A stretch of 64,000 bases of DNA. It comes from Sinotaia quadrata. Taxonomy: Eukaryota; Mollusca; Gastropoda; Architaenioglossa; Viviparidae. Made by a program: the position numbers and the translations under genes. The notes under the pieces were generated by a model. That model was not told the DNA's origin. It did no database searches and was given only the letters and a program-made list of their open reading frames with translations. Position 1 is the first letter of the stretch. Every line of letters starts with the position of its first letter. Where the stretch lies: the NCBI GenBank assembly GCA_028829895.1, contig CM054180.1, positions 100,414,635-100,478,634 on the forward strand, given 5' to 3'. Below, one piece after another: positions 23,040 to 34,103 of this stretch.

Positions 23040-23540
23040 AGACGTGTTGACACTACTTATAGAATAGCTTAATATATGCTGAAGAAAAGACAGCTTGTTT
23101 GACACTACTTATAGAATAGCTTAATATATGCTGAAGAAAAGACAGCTTGTTTGACATTATTTATAGAGTGGCTTGGTATTTGCCAGGAAAATAAACAATT
23201 TGTTTACATTTTTATAGAGATTCGTGGTATCTGCATGAAAAGATAATTTGTTCACATTTCTTGTAGTGATATGGAATTTCTAGAAAAAGACAACTTTTTG
23301 ACATTCCTTACAGTGTTATAGTATTTACAGTGTTACAGAAAACATAACTTGCTTACATTTATTATAGTGTAAATATTGTATTTTCTATGGAAAAAAGATA
23401 GCTTGTTGACATTTTTTATACAGTGATTTTGGCATTTTCTAGCATAACTTCTTTACATTTCTTATAGGTGATGTGATATTTTCTAAAAAAAGATATTTTG
23501 TTGGCATTTCTTATACAGTAATAAGGTATTTTCTAGAAAA
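23040..23540. repeat. Degenerate 50-65-bp repeat series
   Basis: Two near-identical copies of cactacttatagaatagctt-aatatatgctgaagaaaag, then at least six diverged ones sharing cttgtt-acatttct-tatag-gt. Confidence 0.75.
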
Positions 23541-23579
23541 GATATACTTATTAGCTACAGTGACATGGTATCTACATAC

Positions 23580-23661
23580 CATCCAGTGACGTGGGTCCGT
23601 TATAACATGACGCATTGACACAGAGGGCGACACAGGCGATCAAGATCATAAAACGAAGCAT
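23580..23661 (-). CDS. Orphan signal-peptide exon C of the microseminoprotein-like family
   Basis: ATG at 23661-23659 opens MLRFMILIACVALCVNA, then SCYNGPTSLD, and ends with GAT-G before the donor GTATGT (23579-23574). It has the same length (82 nt) and phase as exon 1 of genes A and B and the first mature cysteine. I searched the 3.7 kb down to gene B exon 1 by eye and found no exon 2 or exon 3. It may be an alternative first exon for gene B (the junction would be in frame) or the remnant of a third gene that lost its 3' half. The open frame and intact donor argue against long neglect. Confidence 0.7.
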
Positions 23662-23699
23662 CGTGGCGTTCCCAAACCTTCACAGTCTCGACAGTCGTT

Positions 23700-23885
23700 C
23701 TCTTAATAGGGGTAGAGCTCTCTCGGTGATTTCGAAAGACACTGCACTGAGTTCTGATGGGAGTAGACTTTTTTCAGCTGTCTCTTGTTGCTAAACCTTT
23801 TCTTTCATTCCGGGCGAGAGACAGCGGTGGCACTGCTGTTTCTGTCCGCTGTGGGCTGTTTAAATAAATGACACTCCCCCAATCA
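23700..23885 (-). promoter_or_regulatory. Putative promoter and 5'UTR of exon C
   Basis: Minus-strand region upstream of exon C with a TATA-like ATTTATTTAAA at 23869-23859, about 200 nt before the ATG. The segment is similar to sequence upstream of exon A (9405-9500) and to a detached copy at 21866-22045, which suggests a conserved regulatory or 5'UTR block. No transcript evidence is available. Confidence 0.4.
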
Positions 23886-24080
23886 AACGTCTTAACCATT
23901 TACATTACACCCACTGTTTACCACCGTCACCTCTCTCTCTCCCTTTTGCAGGCACCCAAGAGCACAAACAAATTATCCCACGTGGATGTCAAAACTAAGG
24001 TCGCCGGTACGCTGTGGACATTTGGTGTCATTAAAAAAAAAAAAAAATTCTTTAATAGCTGTGTAGTACTTTAATAATAC

Positions 24081-24193
24081 CAGTGGGGTAGCAAGTTTTT
24101 ATGGGGCCCTTGTCAGCGAGTCTCCCCCATCCTCCCCGACCTCCGGAGCCCTTGTGCATTTCACAGCCTGCACAATCCACTGCTACGTCACTG
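24081..24193. mobile_element. hAT-like MITE with 8-bp target-site duplication
   Basis: The 113-bp element starts cagtggggtagcaag and ends, read inverted, cagtgacgtagcagtgg, so it has imperfect terminal inverted repeats with the CAGTG terminus common in hAT elements. It is flanked by aataatac (24073-24080) and aattatac (24194-24201), an 8-bp duplication with one mismatch, the length hAT transposases make. No coding capacity. Confidence 0.7.
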
Positions 24194-24217
24194 AATTATA
24201 CCATTAGTACAAATCTG

Positions 24218-24680
24218 GAGAATGTTCTTGTCGATTTAACTGTCCACTTGTAGAGAAATCTGGGGAATGTTCTTGTCCGTTTAACTGTTTAATGGTCCAC
24301 TTGTAGCGAAATCTGGGAAATTTTCTTATCAAATTAACTGTTTAATGGTCCACTTGTAGTGAAATCTGGGGAATGTTCTTGTCCGTTTAACTGTTTAATT
24401 GTCCACTTGTAGCGAAATCCGGGGAATGTTCTTGTCAAATTAACTGTTTAATTGTCCACTTGTAGCGAAATCTGGGGAATGTTCTTGTCAAATGAACTGT
24501 TTAATTGTCCACTTGTAACGAAATCTGGGGAATGTTCTTGTCAAATGAACTGTTTAATTGTCCACTTGTAGCGAAATCCGGGGAATGTTCTTGTCAAATT
24601 AACTGTTTAATTGTCCACTTGTAGCGAAATCTGGGGAATGTTCTTGTCAAATGAACTGTTTAATTGTCCACTTGTAGAGA
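24218..24680. repeat. ~53-bp minisatellite, about 9 copies
   Basis: Unit gtccacttgtagcgaaatct then ggggaatgttcttgtcaaat and taactgtttaatt. Confidence 0.94.
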
Positions 24681-24825
24681 ACGAAGAATCTAGCTGAAGA
24701 AAAACGGAAAATGTATGGTAGAGGCAATATTGCATCTGTACGATAAATATGCCAACTACCTTTACAGTTTCGCATTGTCTTGAAGCAATATTACATCTGG
24801 ACGATAAATATGCCAACTACCTTTA

Positions 24826-25358
24826 CAGTTTCGAGTACAGAATAACACACTGAGTCTTGAAGCAATATTACAGTTTCGCGTACAGAATAACACACTGAGT
24901 CTTGAAGCAATATTACAGTTTCGCGTACAGAATAACACACTGAGTCTTGAAGCAATATTACAGTTTCGCGTACAGAATAACACACTGAGTCTTGAAGCAA
25001 TATTACAGTTTCGCGTACAGAATAACACACTGAGTCTTGAAGCAATATTACAGTTTCGCGTACAGAATAACACACTGAGTCTTGAAGCAATATTACAGTT
25101 TCGCGTACAGAATAACACACTGAGTCTTGAAGCAATATTACAGTTTCGCGTACAGAATAACACACTGAGTCTTGAAGCAATATTTACAGTTTCGCGTACA
25201 GAATAACACACTGAGTCTTGAAGCAATATTACAGTTTCGCGTACAGAATAACACACTGAGTCTTGAAGCAATATTACAGTTTCGCGTACAAAATAACACA
25301 CTGAGTCTTGAAGCAATATTACAGTTTCACGTACAGAATAACACACTGAGTCTTGAAG
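24826..25358. repeat. 45-bp minisatellite, 12 copies
   Basis: Unit cagtttcgcgtacagaataa then cacactgagtcttgaagcaatatta. The unit is 15 codons long, so several frames on both strands stay open (up to 194 codons). The frames have no start context and no cross-species support, and I do not treat them as genes. Confidence 0.96.
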
Positions 25359-26261
25359 TGTTTGTGGAGATGGTAAACAACTCCAAACTATCGGACTGAT
25401 ATAATCACTTGAATGTCATTCAAAGTAAAAAAAATATTTCATAATCTTTTTAATAATTTCATTTATAATAATAATGCATCAATTGTTATAGTAATGCGAT
25501 GGATACTATGATTGTGTACATAAAATATTTCTGCTAAACGTTCAAATTGTAATCGCATATTAAATTTGTATACCGTTTTCAAATATTCATTGACTTATAA
25601 CCGAGTAGAGGTAATTATAATAATATATCAATTACCATGATAGTGACTAAAAATTTAAAATTACAATTTTATAAGTACGACAAATACTTTTGGACAAAAC
25701 AATTGGTCCCTGAAAACGAATACAATGAAGAGTCTAGATATCAAGGGAAATAATCAGTTACAAGCTAGAGTTGCTGTCAATGACCGACAGTAAGGAAATC
25801 TGACAAAGCCAAAGAGATAACTATGTCAAGGTTTAAGGGTCTGTCAATCAACGTCACATTAAGTGCTTTAGTACCTGTTGAAGACAATGGTCGAGATCAG
25901 GTGAAATTGAGGCCGTGGAATGGGAATCCGGGGGCTCCAAGCTAGATATTAAATTGTGTGTGTTTACACTAGGACTAGACAGTTCGTAATGTGTCGTCCT
26001 TGGTGTGCGTCTGTGTATCTGTTTATTATTTGTATGGCACGTGAATGAGAAACAGGGTTAGTTTCCAGAAGTGGACAGGGGAGAAATTAATCAACACTTT
26101 ATTTTTCTCATCTTTCTCTCCTCCTGCACTCACATGTAACAATCCGCCTCAGTGTGCCACTCTTGTTGTCAGTGGAGCACGTCTCCATTCTGGTTACCTA
26201 GGAGTGAGATAGGCCTAAAGTTTGGAATTCATTTACTTGAGGAATCTGGCTGTTTACTGGC

Positions 26262-26545
26262 TGTAAGAAGTGCTTTATCTAATTGTCACTGTTAATTTTA
26301 CCACCACTTATATAAATGCACAAATTCAGTTGTATCAAATGGTAGAAGTGCTTTATCTAATTGTCACTGTTAATTTTACCACCACTTATATAAATGCACA
26401 AATTCAGTTGTATCAAATGGTAGAAGTGCTTTATCTAACTGTTAATTTTACCACCACTTATATAAATGCACAACTTCAGTTGTATCAAATGGTAGAAGTG
26501 CTTTATCTAACTGTTAATTTTACCACCACTTATATAAATGCAGAG
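26262..26545. repeat. 72-78-bp tandem repeat, 4 copies
   Basis: Unit aagtgctttatctaactgtt then aattttaccaccacttatat and aaatgcacaa. The first two copies carry a 6-bp insertion. Confidence 0.95.
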
Positions 26546-26924
26546 GATGGAGTAGTATAGGACGACTAAAAACACTGACATCTCACCCTCCACCCTCCCA
26601 TCAAGTTTCTCATGCCTGAACACTGGCCTTCCTACCGTCCAAGTGTGGTCAGCAGGATAAATATACCAGTGACCGGGACAAACTATAATAGGCTGGAATA
26701 TGTTCCAGTATGATTTTAGTTTATCTTAATACTTCTTTACTCACACAGCAAAGGAAAATAAAAATAAGCAAACATACACACTGGCATGTGTACATGACAT
26801 TTGAAAGATAATGTTTTGACTGTCTATGACTGCAATGCATTTCCTCCCTTGTTAAATTATATAAGTATTTACCTCTTTATTATTTTTCAGAGTGGAGGAG
26901 AATGAAGTAGTTTGACCTTCTCCA

Positions 26925-27098
26925 ATGGCGAAAACGAGTCGCCAGCCTTTGTACAAAGGTCTCTCTCTCAGCGTGGACCAAAATACTTTTAACTTCAAAG
27001 CTGTAAGGGCAGTAATGCATATGGCGGTTTACAAACCTATCCGCCTCAAGAACGGTGGGAAAGACGGCGTAAAGGGCGACAATTCAGTGTCATGCTGA
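26925..27098 (+). CDS. Unrecognised 57-codon ORF downstream of a good splice acceptor
   Basis: ATG at 26925, stop at 27096-27098. The translation is hydrophilic and basic, starts MAKTSRQPLYKGLSLSVDQN and ends GDNSVSC. A strong acceptor (attatttttcag, ending 26890) lies 34 nt upstream and a donor-like GTAAGG follows codon 26, so it could be a small 5' exon. Base composition is more gene-like than the flanks. I recognise no domain. It may equally be a transposable-element fragment or chance. Confidence 0.25.
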   Translation: MAKTSRQPLYKGLSLSVDQNTFNFKAVRAVMHMAVYKPIRLKNGGKDGVKGDNSVSC

Positions 27099-27924
27099 AT
27101 GAACTCACTCAAGCTCGTTCAGTTAGACATTAACCGGATGAATTCTTTCGGGATGTTTTTGTTCAGAAAAATGTGTGTTCTCGATTTAAAACGATGTTTC
27201 ACAAGCCTGTGCCATTGAATATTTATTAGAATGTTTTATCAAGTACAGACAAGTTCTTGTGTTTATTTAAAAAACCAAAATTAAGGCAGCTGGGGACTCC
27301 CTGTCGTGTTCACACATTTAGTGTCAGGATGAGACCTGTGGAATAAAATGTCAGTGAGGAGCGATATATAGACCTGCTGATATGAAATTGTGGGATAATA
27401 CTGAGTACCAGTTAATTTTCCAGCTGTTATAATTTCTGCCTGTAACGTGGGACCAATAATGTGTCGGGATCAGCAGAGGGTACATGACTTAACGTTGTAG
27501 AGAAGTGCGTTTAGCACGTGACTCAATGCCTTTAACCCCTTCTCCGCAAGGCACTTTAAATATCACTTATTTTGTGGAGAATCGTGATTCAGTGCCTTTA
27601 ACCTTTTATCTGCAGGGCACTTGAAATATGCAGCTCACCCACCTTATGTTTGAGATATTCTCAATTTGACTGTATTTCGAACGTAGTGAAGCGTTCACTT
27701 TAAAGCAGGATGTGTCACATATACCCACCCCACCCCCCCGTCCCACTCCTTCATAATCATGACACGAATTATTTTTGAAGTTTAACTCAACGTCGTAAGA
27801 CACTATCGGAAAGATGCATTTTAGTGTGTAAAGTTTGTTTTTGAATATTGTATATTTCAAACAACACCCCTGCCCCTTTCGAAACAACCACCACCACCCG
27901 GTGAAGAAGTGTGCATGACAGAGA

Positions 27925-28215
27925 CGTGCGTAGCGTAAGACAGAGTAGTCAGTTAGTAGACGTGTGTAACGTATGACAGAGTAGTCAGTCAGTAGAGGTG
28001 TATAGCGTATGACAGAGTAGTCAGTCAGTAGACGTGTGTAGCGTATGACAGAGTAGTCAGTCAGTAGACGTGTGTAACATATGACAGAGTAGTCAGTCAG
28101 TAGACGTGTATAGTGTATGACAGAGTAGTCAGTCAGTAGACGTGTATAGTGTATGACAGAGTAGTCAGTAGACGTGTATAGTGTATGACAGAGTAGTCAG
28201 TCAGTAGACGTGTGT
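27925..28215. repeat. ~36-bp minisatellite, 8 copies
   Basis: Unit gtgtatgacagagtagtcag then tcagtagacgtgta; one copy lacks an internal tcag. Confidence 0.94.
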
Positions 28216-28589
28216 AGCGCAGAGAGTACGGTACTTGTCTCTCACTCTGCTGGCCGTGAATAGTTATAACTGATTTAAACTTACAATATAAACAAAATTT
28301 TTAAAGTTCTAAAATGTGTTGTTTACCCTGAATAATCTTCCTTCTGAAGGCGATGTCTCATACAACTGACTAAATGATAAATGAGTTGTATAATCTCTTT
28401 TCAAAAGAAATGACAGATAGCCACGCTTACAAAACATCCTTATCAAAACAAAATTTATCATAAACTGCTTGTGACAATATAAACTGCAAATGATGTAAAC
28501 ATTTCTTTATTAATTATTTTTCTAATTAATTAAAAGTAACTTTATTTTTTTTGTGTGTGTAATGTAACTTTTAGTCTCTATAATTCTAG

Positions 28590-29105
28590 GGTAGAAGTGA
28601 GAAAAACTACTAAGCTGACTACACTGAGCATTTTCTGGTCTGGTTAAACCTCGAGGGAATAAAATTGAATCAATGTTCTGCAATGTGAGGAGAAAATCTC
28701 GTGGAATTGACAGTATTAAATGAACAATTAATTGTTTTCTTTTGTTGCCAAAGTGCGTGCAAAGACTATTGAGACATCACGTAATTCAGGTTATGTAAAT
28801 TGCTTATCTCTAATAACTCCATTTCTCTTCACTGATAAGAACTATCCTGTGATTTGTATTGACACTACTGTTGAATTGAATTTAGGATGTAAGACTGTAA
28901 GTGGCGTTGGCGTCAAAGATTACATCAGCAATTTCTAGCATATTCTCAACTGGAGTTGTTTACTCCAATTCTGACACTTACAAAAGTACCATCATAAGGA
29001 GTGCCCAGGGTTGGGTCACTTCGACAATATAACAGTTTATATAACGATTAAGTCTAGAAATAGAGATAGACAAATTTACTCCGCTACCCTATCCATCCAT
29101 CCGTC
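28590..29105. repeat. Dispersed repeat, shared with 53.6-54.9 kb
   Basis: 28590-28935 matches 54540-54850 in direct orientation (for example ctgataagaactat and gtgatttgtattgacac). 28915-29105 matches 53640-53840 in inverted orientation (agcaatttctagcatattct and gtgcccag-gt-gggtcac). The short open frame inside is not conserved. Confidence 0.75.
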
Positions 29106-29118
29106 TAACTATCTATGA

Positions 29119-29142
29119 ATCTATCTATCTATCTATCTATCT
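29119..29142. repeat. (CTAT)n microsatellite
   Basis: Six tandem ctat units within a longer degenerate tract. Confidence 0.9.
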
Positions 29143-29463
29143 ACCTTTATGTGTGTCTGTCCCTCTGTCTATTATCCATCCATTCCTTATTCAGTTAGTT
29201 TAATATTTAAACAAAATCAAAGTCGTTTAAAATTAAATGTTTATAAAAAGCACGACGAGGGGATGGAGGAGGTAAAATCGGAGGGGAGGTAAACTTCATA
29301 AGTGAAAATAAAATTGTCTACAGCCAAACATGCACAAAATGCTACGATATGCACATGTACTAAAATTTAGAAACAAACTTGTACAATGTATACAATTCTA
29401 TGACATTATTAAGACTTAGAGACGAATGTTTACCACAAACTAATGAAGTGGATATATATCCAG

Positions 29464-29610
29464 TGCCGTCTTAACAACAGTATTGGTCTCCGGGCAAAAA
29501 GCAGTGCACTGGGGCTCCTACCAACACAACCACGCAAAAGAATAAAAATTGACAGCACGTCACAACATACATAGAGTAATTAGCATAGGTCCCCGGGCAA
29601 CTTCTATTTG
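29464..29610. mobile_element. Possible hAT-family terminus (partial)
   Basis: Begins cagtgccgtcttaacaac with a nearby ctccgggcaa and a second ccccgggcaac at about 29590, a pattern common at hAT-type ends. I could not find the matching opposite terminus, so this is tentative. Confidence 0.3.
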
Positions 29611-30675
29611 CGTTAGGTTTTAGTGTTTTAAGTAGGGGAACGATTCTTAGTGTGGCCGCTGCAGCAAAGATGTAATAAGTATACAATGTATCTGCCTGAA
29701 GTTTGCCATTTTTCGCACAATGTTGGTGAGCAATGCAATTACTAATGAATGATAATGATAGCACTACACTTAACTCTAATGATAATAATAATAACATTAT
29801 ATGTAATTGTAATCAATACGCTACGTGATTACGAGCACTTTTAGTTCTCGGATTTGAATGTCGACAGAAGCAAATGAAGAATGAAGTGAGTCATTCTCTA
29901 TTTGGCGCTAAGGCAGCCTTCAGACCGTTTGGAAATAGGCTGGAAGGTTTTTAACTGAAAACCAGCGTTTTTAGTTATAAGATTTTGAGATATATCTGTT
30001 TATAAGATTTGGTTTTAGTTATAAGATTTGTGAGATATATTTCTTTATGAGATATAACTTGATCTTATTTGATTGAAACTAAAGAAATAGCGATATTGTA
30101 ACTATTATGGAAATCCTAGAATACTAGATGTTATATATGGGTTTGTGCGTAGGTATATGTGTGTTAATGGAAAATTTCTATTGCCAAAAGGAATCAACCC
30201 ATTTATCGTTAAAAGAAGTAGGAAAATTTATATACAGAAAGAGTGATTTACCTCGACTACTTTGAACTAGGTCATATTCCTTTATTTATTTAAATGTCAG
30301 ACAAGACTGTCTACTAACATCATAGTTTGAAAATCCCAATTTGTAAATGAGTCCCATCACAACAGACGGCCCCAGCCTTTGCACTACTCAGTTAATTGTA
30401 TTTTTGTTCTTTTCAAATACAAATATTAAAAGATTAAAGATTAAACGTTCACTGATGACAAAATGCCATCTTTCAACTTGCTAAAACACGTGTCTTTGAT
30501 CTCGTAGGACTGTTGTCAGTATAGTGATAAATTGCTAGTCTATTGTTTTACTTTTCTAAAATCTAAGTTTAATTACCAGTAGACCTATTATTTATTTAGT
30601 CTACATTTTGTTTTTAAAGTGTGTATTACTTTAAATTAAAAAGGAATTACTTTAATTTTAAAAAATCAGCACTAT
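29611..30675. other. Intergenic sequence without recognised gene
   Basis: AT-rich; one minus-strand open frame (29471-29797) was judged spurious. Confidence 0.5.
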
Positions 30676-30679
30676 AAAC

Positions 30680-31167
30680 CAGTTAAAGGTTATAACAATT
30701 AACTACCATTTCAGCTGAGATAATATTAATGAAAGTCATCCAGTTAAAGGTTATAACAATTAACTACCATTTCAGCTGAGATAATATTAATGAAAGTCAT
30801 CCAGTTAAAGGTTATAACAATTAACTACCATTTCAGCTGAGATAATATTAATGAAAGTCATCCAGTTAAAGGTTATAACAATTAACTACCATTTCAGCTG
30901 AGATAATATTAATGTAAGTCATCCAGTTAAAGGTTATAACAATTAACTACCATTTCAGCTGAGATAATATTAATGAAAGTCATCCAGTTAAAGGTTATAA
31001 CAATTAACTACCATTTCAGCTGAGATAATATTAATGAAAGTCATCCAGTTAAAGGTTATAACAATTAACTACCATTTCAGCTGAGATAATATTAATGAAA
31101 GTCATCCAGTTAAAGGTTATAACAATTAACTACCATTTCAGCTGAGATAATATTAATGTAAGTCATC
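30680..31167. repeat. 61-bp minisatellite, 8 copies
   Basis: Unit cagttaaaggttataacaat then taactaccatttcagctgag; copies nearly identical. Confidence 0.96.
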
Positions 31168-31169
31168 CC

Positions 31170-33005
31170 AGAGGGAATTGTTATATTGCGGATAAAAATG
31201 GACATAGGATGCAGGTAACAAAACCGTTTTGCTCTGACATTAATTTTTGAAAGAAGCATTTCAAACTCATATTTATTGTATGTCACCACATTTCTTCAAC
31301 CCTCTCTCGTCCTTCATCACAAAATTTTGACCCCTCCTCCCCACCCCACCCCAAATGCATGACGTCGTATGTGAATAACTCCAATCAGTGGCTTAAATGC
31401 ACATATAGTTCCTATTTTAAAGAAATGTATTGTTAACAAATTATTAGCTTCATGCACTTAGTATAGATCGAATGCTGAAATTGTAAAAAATTGTAAAATT
31501 GTATTCTGAAGAATTATTAAGGAAAGAGATAGCCAATGCCTGCCCATCTGAAATTCTACAGTATATTTATTGTTGTGTTTCTACAGCCATTGGCAAAATC
31601 CCTTTGGTACTTTACACCTTCCTTTGGTATCTTTTGGTGCTTGTTTTCACCTATAAACAGCAAACTATTTTGTGAATTCATGAAGACAGCCAGCACACGT
31701 CGGTTGTGAACCCAAGGCCAGCCATGAAGTTGTGACATCATCTACCATAGTGGGAAAGAAAGACATACTCCATACAGGTCACCTTGACCTTTTTCCTGAG
31801 ACTATTTGACTCTTTCTATCTTGTGATGCGTCTTGTTCATGTCGTCTGAAATAATCCATTGAACTAACTTTGTTAACAGATACTATTGTTGATTCCAAGA
31901 ACACTATTATAAATGGTTGATAAGAGAGCTTTTTCAGGCCTGTTACCTTAATGAACTATCCATTCATATTTGTTAGTTTGTGCATTTTTGTGTCTTCATT
32001 GTATACGTCATTATTTGTATTTGATCAATGTTGAATTGCTTATTAGTGTATAGTTAATTGTTTTGTTAATAAATTCTCTTTCTTTATTTGTCAACTCTCT
32101 CGACCTGTGTTATATTATAACAGGGTTAAAGGGTTAGTGTAGTGTGGGGGCTTAATAATTAATAAGATGGTTGGTATAAGCTTTTAGTTTTAGAGGGTGT
32201 TCACTACTCTGTTTTGGACGTGTGCCAGATCAGGGTTATTATGTAGTGTTTATTAAAATACTAGGAATTACTCTGAGTAAAGTGCAAGGGGTACTCTTTT
32301 AGTCCATCACCCGCAAGCTGAGAGGTGCACATTATCACAACGGGTAGGAACAATACTTGTTTAATTTTATACGTTTCAGATGGACAGTGGTAACTGACCT
32401 CGACATTAATTCGAGCGCTGGATCTTATACAAAGGGCAAAATTAAAAAAAAAATTCAATAAAAAATACACGTGTTGTCTGTAGACATCACAGAAAATCAT
32501 GGTGCACATAAGTAGGCTACAGAAAATGTTGAGCTTGAATAAGTCTGAGATTTAATCTGAAATCATTTGCGCAGCAAACTTAAATATATTTTAAACAAAG
32601 TCGCACTGTGATATAAATTAACATACATTTCAGCACTATATTCATTAGTCGTCTTCTTTTTCCTTTCTGACATTGCAACTCAGGACTGATTGGCAAAATA
32701 ATGCTAGTATGCGAATCCCTTTCTGACTTTGCAGCTAAAGGTTAAAAATAGTACGCGAAAGTCTTCTGTAGATGTGAAGGTGATTGACTAACTAATGTTT
32801 GAATGTGAATGTCTTATGTAGATATGGAGGTAGACTATTATTTAGCTATGGCCTAAACAATGGGGCTCTAACAGTTACAAACTACCTATTGTAAAAGTAT
32901 GTTTGCTCCTTTGGTTACGCGTCCCGCAAGTTCCAAGGGAGAGAATTCGCCATTATGAAGAGAACTGGAGGGAGCGTAAAAAAAAAAAAAGGTTGCTTGT
33001 TTGAT
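31170..33005. other. Intergenic sequence; possible retroelement remnant
   Basis: No supported exon. 32030-32200 has an AATAAA-containing AT-rich stretch followed by a gttatattataacagggttaa transition, reminiscent of the other dispersed-repeat ends, but no partner LTR was found. Confidence 0.35.
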
Positions 33006-33009
33006 TACA

Positions 33010-33190
33010 CACACACACACACGGTAATTGTGGGATTTTCTGGGTTGAATTTGCGGCCACCAAAGCTCTGATACTCTTTCCGATTTTTAAAATGTCAAAG
33101 GGAGTCTTTAACGTATCCAACATGTAGGACTGAGGAATTAGACCCAGTTTATCATCCTAGCAGTCTTTTTGACTGAAATCTATAGTCCAC
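33010..33190. mobile_element. SINE-like interspersed sequence (tentative)
   Basis: A CA run is followed by gtgggattttctgggttgaa, a gcggccaccaaagctctgat stretch and agtctttaacgtatccaaca. The wording recalls interspersed repeats common in molluscan genomes; this is from memory and has no second copy in the window. Confidence 0.35.
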
Positions 33191-33599
33191 TGAACGAGAG
33201 ACTAGTAGCCTATCCTTACACCTTATACGCAGATTGGCTGGTTGTCTGTCATAAGGCCTAAGCCCCATAGATTTATCGCCATTGAGACCACAAGGATTTA
33301 ATCTATTTTGTTTTGTGTGTTTGAATGAGATGTAAATATTTACCAAACAATGATCTCTTTATAGTAGTTTTGGTAAGTCATGTATATTTTTGTTTGAAAA
33401 GAAGCAATCCAATCAAACACACAAGGTTATGACCGGTATTTATATTCAAATGTAACCAAGAACTACATTTCCAGCCACTGAAACTACCCATCTCAACATT
33501 ATTAATTATGGGGAGCGCTTCCGGCCTGGGCCGAATTCGCGCGAACAATCTCTTCAGAAATATACTTTCCATTTACATATTCCCGGCCACTAAGGCATA

Positions 33600-34022
33600 T
33601 TTAGCCCTCTAAATATTAGTAGAGAATACCGAATTAAACTTGAAATCTATATGAGCAAAGATATTGCATAAAATAAATAAGTTCTACACATGAAAATGTG
33701 TGCAATAATATTTCAACTTAAGTTCATTTTCTTTCTCTTCCCAGCTTAATTAACATTCTGTATGTAGGCTATGTTACTTTTAGTACCGCCATGTGCATTC
33801 ATTGGCACTAAAGTTTGTAAATACTAAATAAATGCAACTTTGTCACACAAAATATAAAACGTAAATTAGTTTATAACTATTTGCGATAGTTCTTTATGCA
33901 TTCTGTTAATGCATTAGTTTCTGACCTTTAAATATGAATTGTGTATTAAAATCTTAGAAGGCTAATTGACTAGGTTACATAGTTCAAGGTTAAGGCCGTT
34001 TCTAAACGTCACAACCGGTAAC
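33600..34022 (+). promoter_or_regulatory. IDH3B: 5' flank and probable promoter/5'UTR of IDH3B
   Basis: Upstream of the IDH3B ATG. No clear TATA box at a sensible distance. A small CpG-containing stretch occurs further up, at about 33510-33545. The transcription start cannot be placed from sequence. Confidence 0.35.
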
Positions 34023-34103
34023 ATGGCATCACCCTTGAGGTTTACATGTAAATTGCTTACAAAATTTAACTCCCTCGCCCCCACGACAAAGCACTTCAGT
34101 ACA
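34023..34103 (+). CDS. IDH3B: IDH3B exon 1
   Basis: Start codon and 27-residue mitochondrial presequence ([20 protein letters not shown], then TTKHFST). The donor GTAAGT gives a phase 0 intron of 2.9 kb. This ATG is chosen because it is the only one that provides a presequence in frame with the donor. Confidence 0.85.

Noticed and set aside
29471..29797. Minus-strand 108-codon hydrophobic frame
   Set aside because: It overlaps a hAT-like terminus and shows no family resemblance or splice context.
33378..33572. Minus-strand 64-codon frame near the IDH3B promoter
   Set aside because: No homology I recognise and no start or splice support; the GC-rich stretch is more likely upstream flank or repeat.
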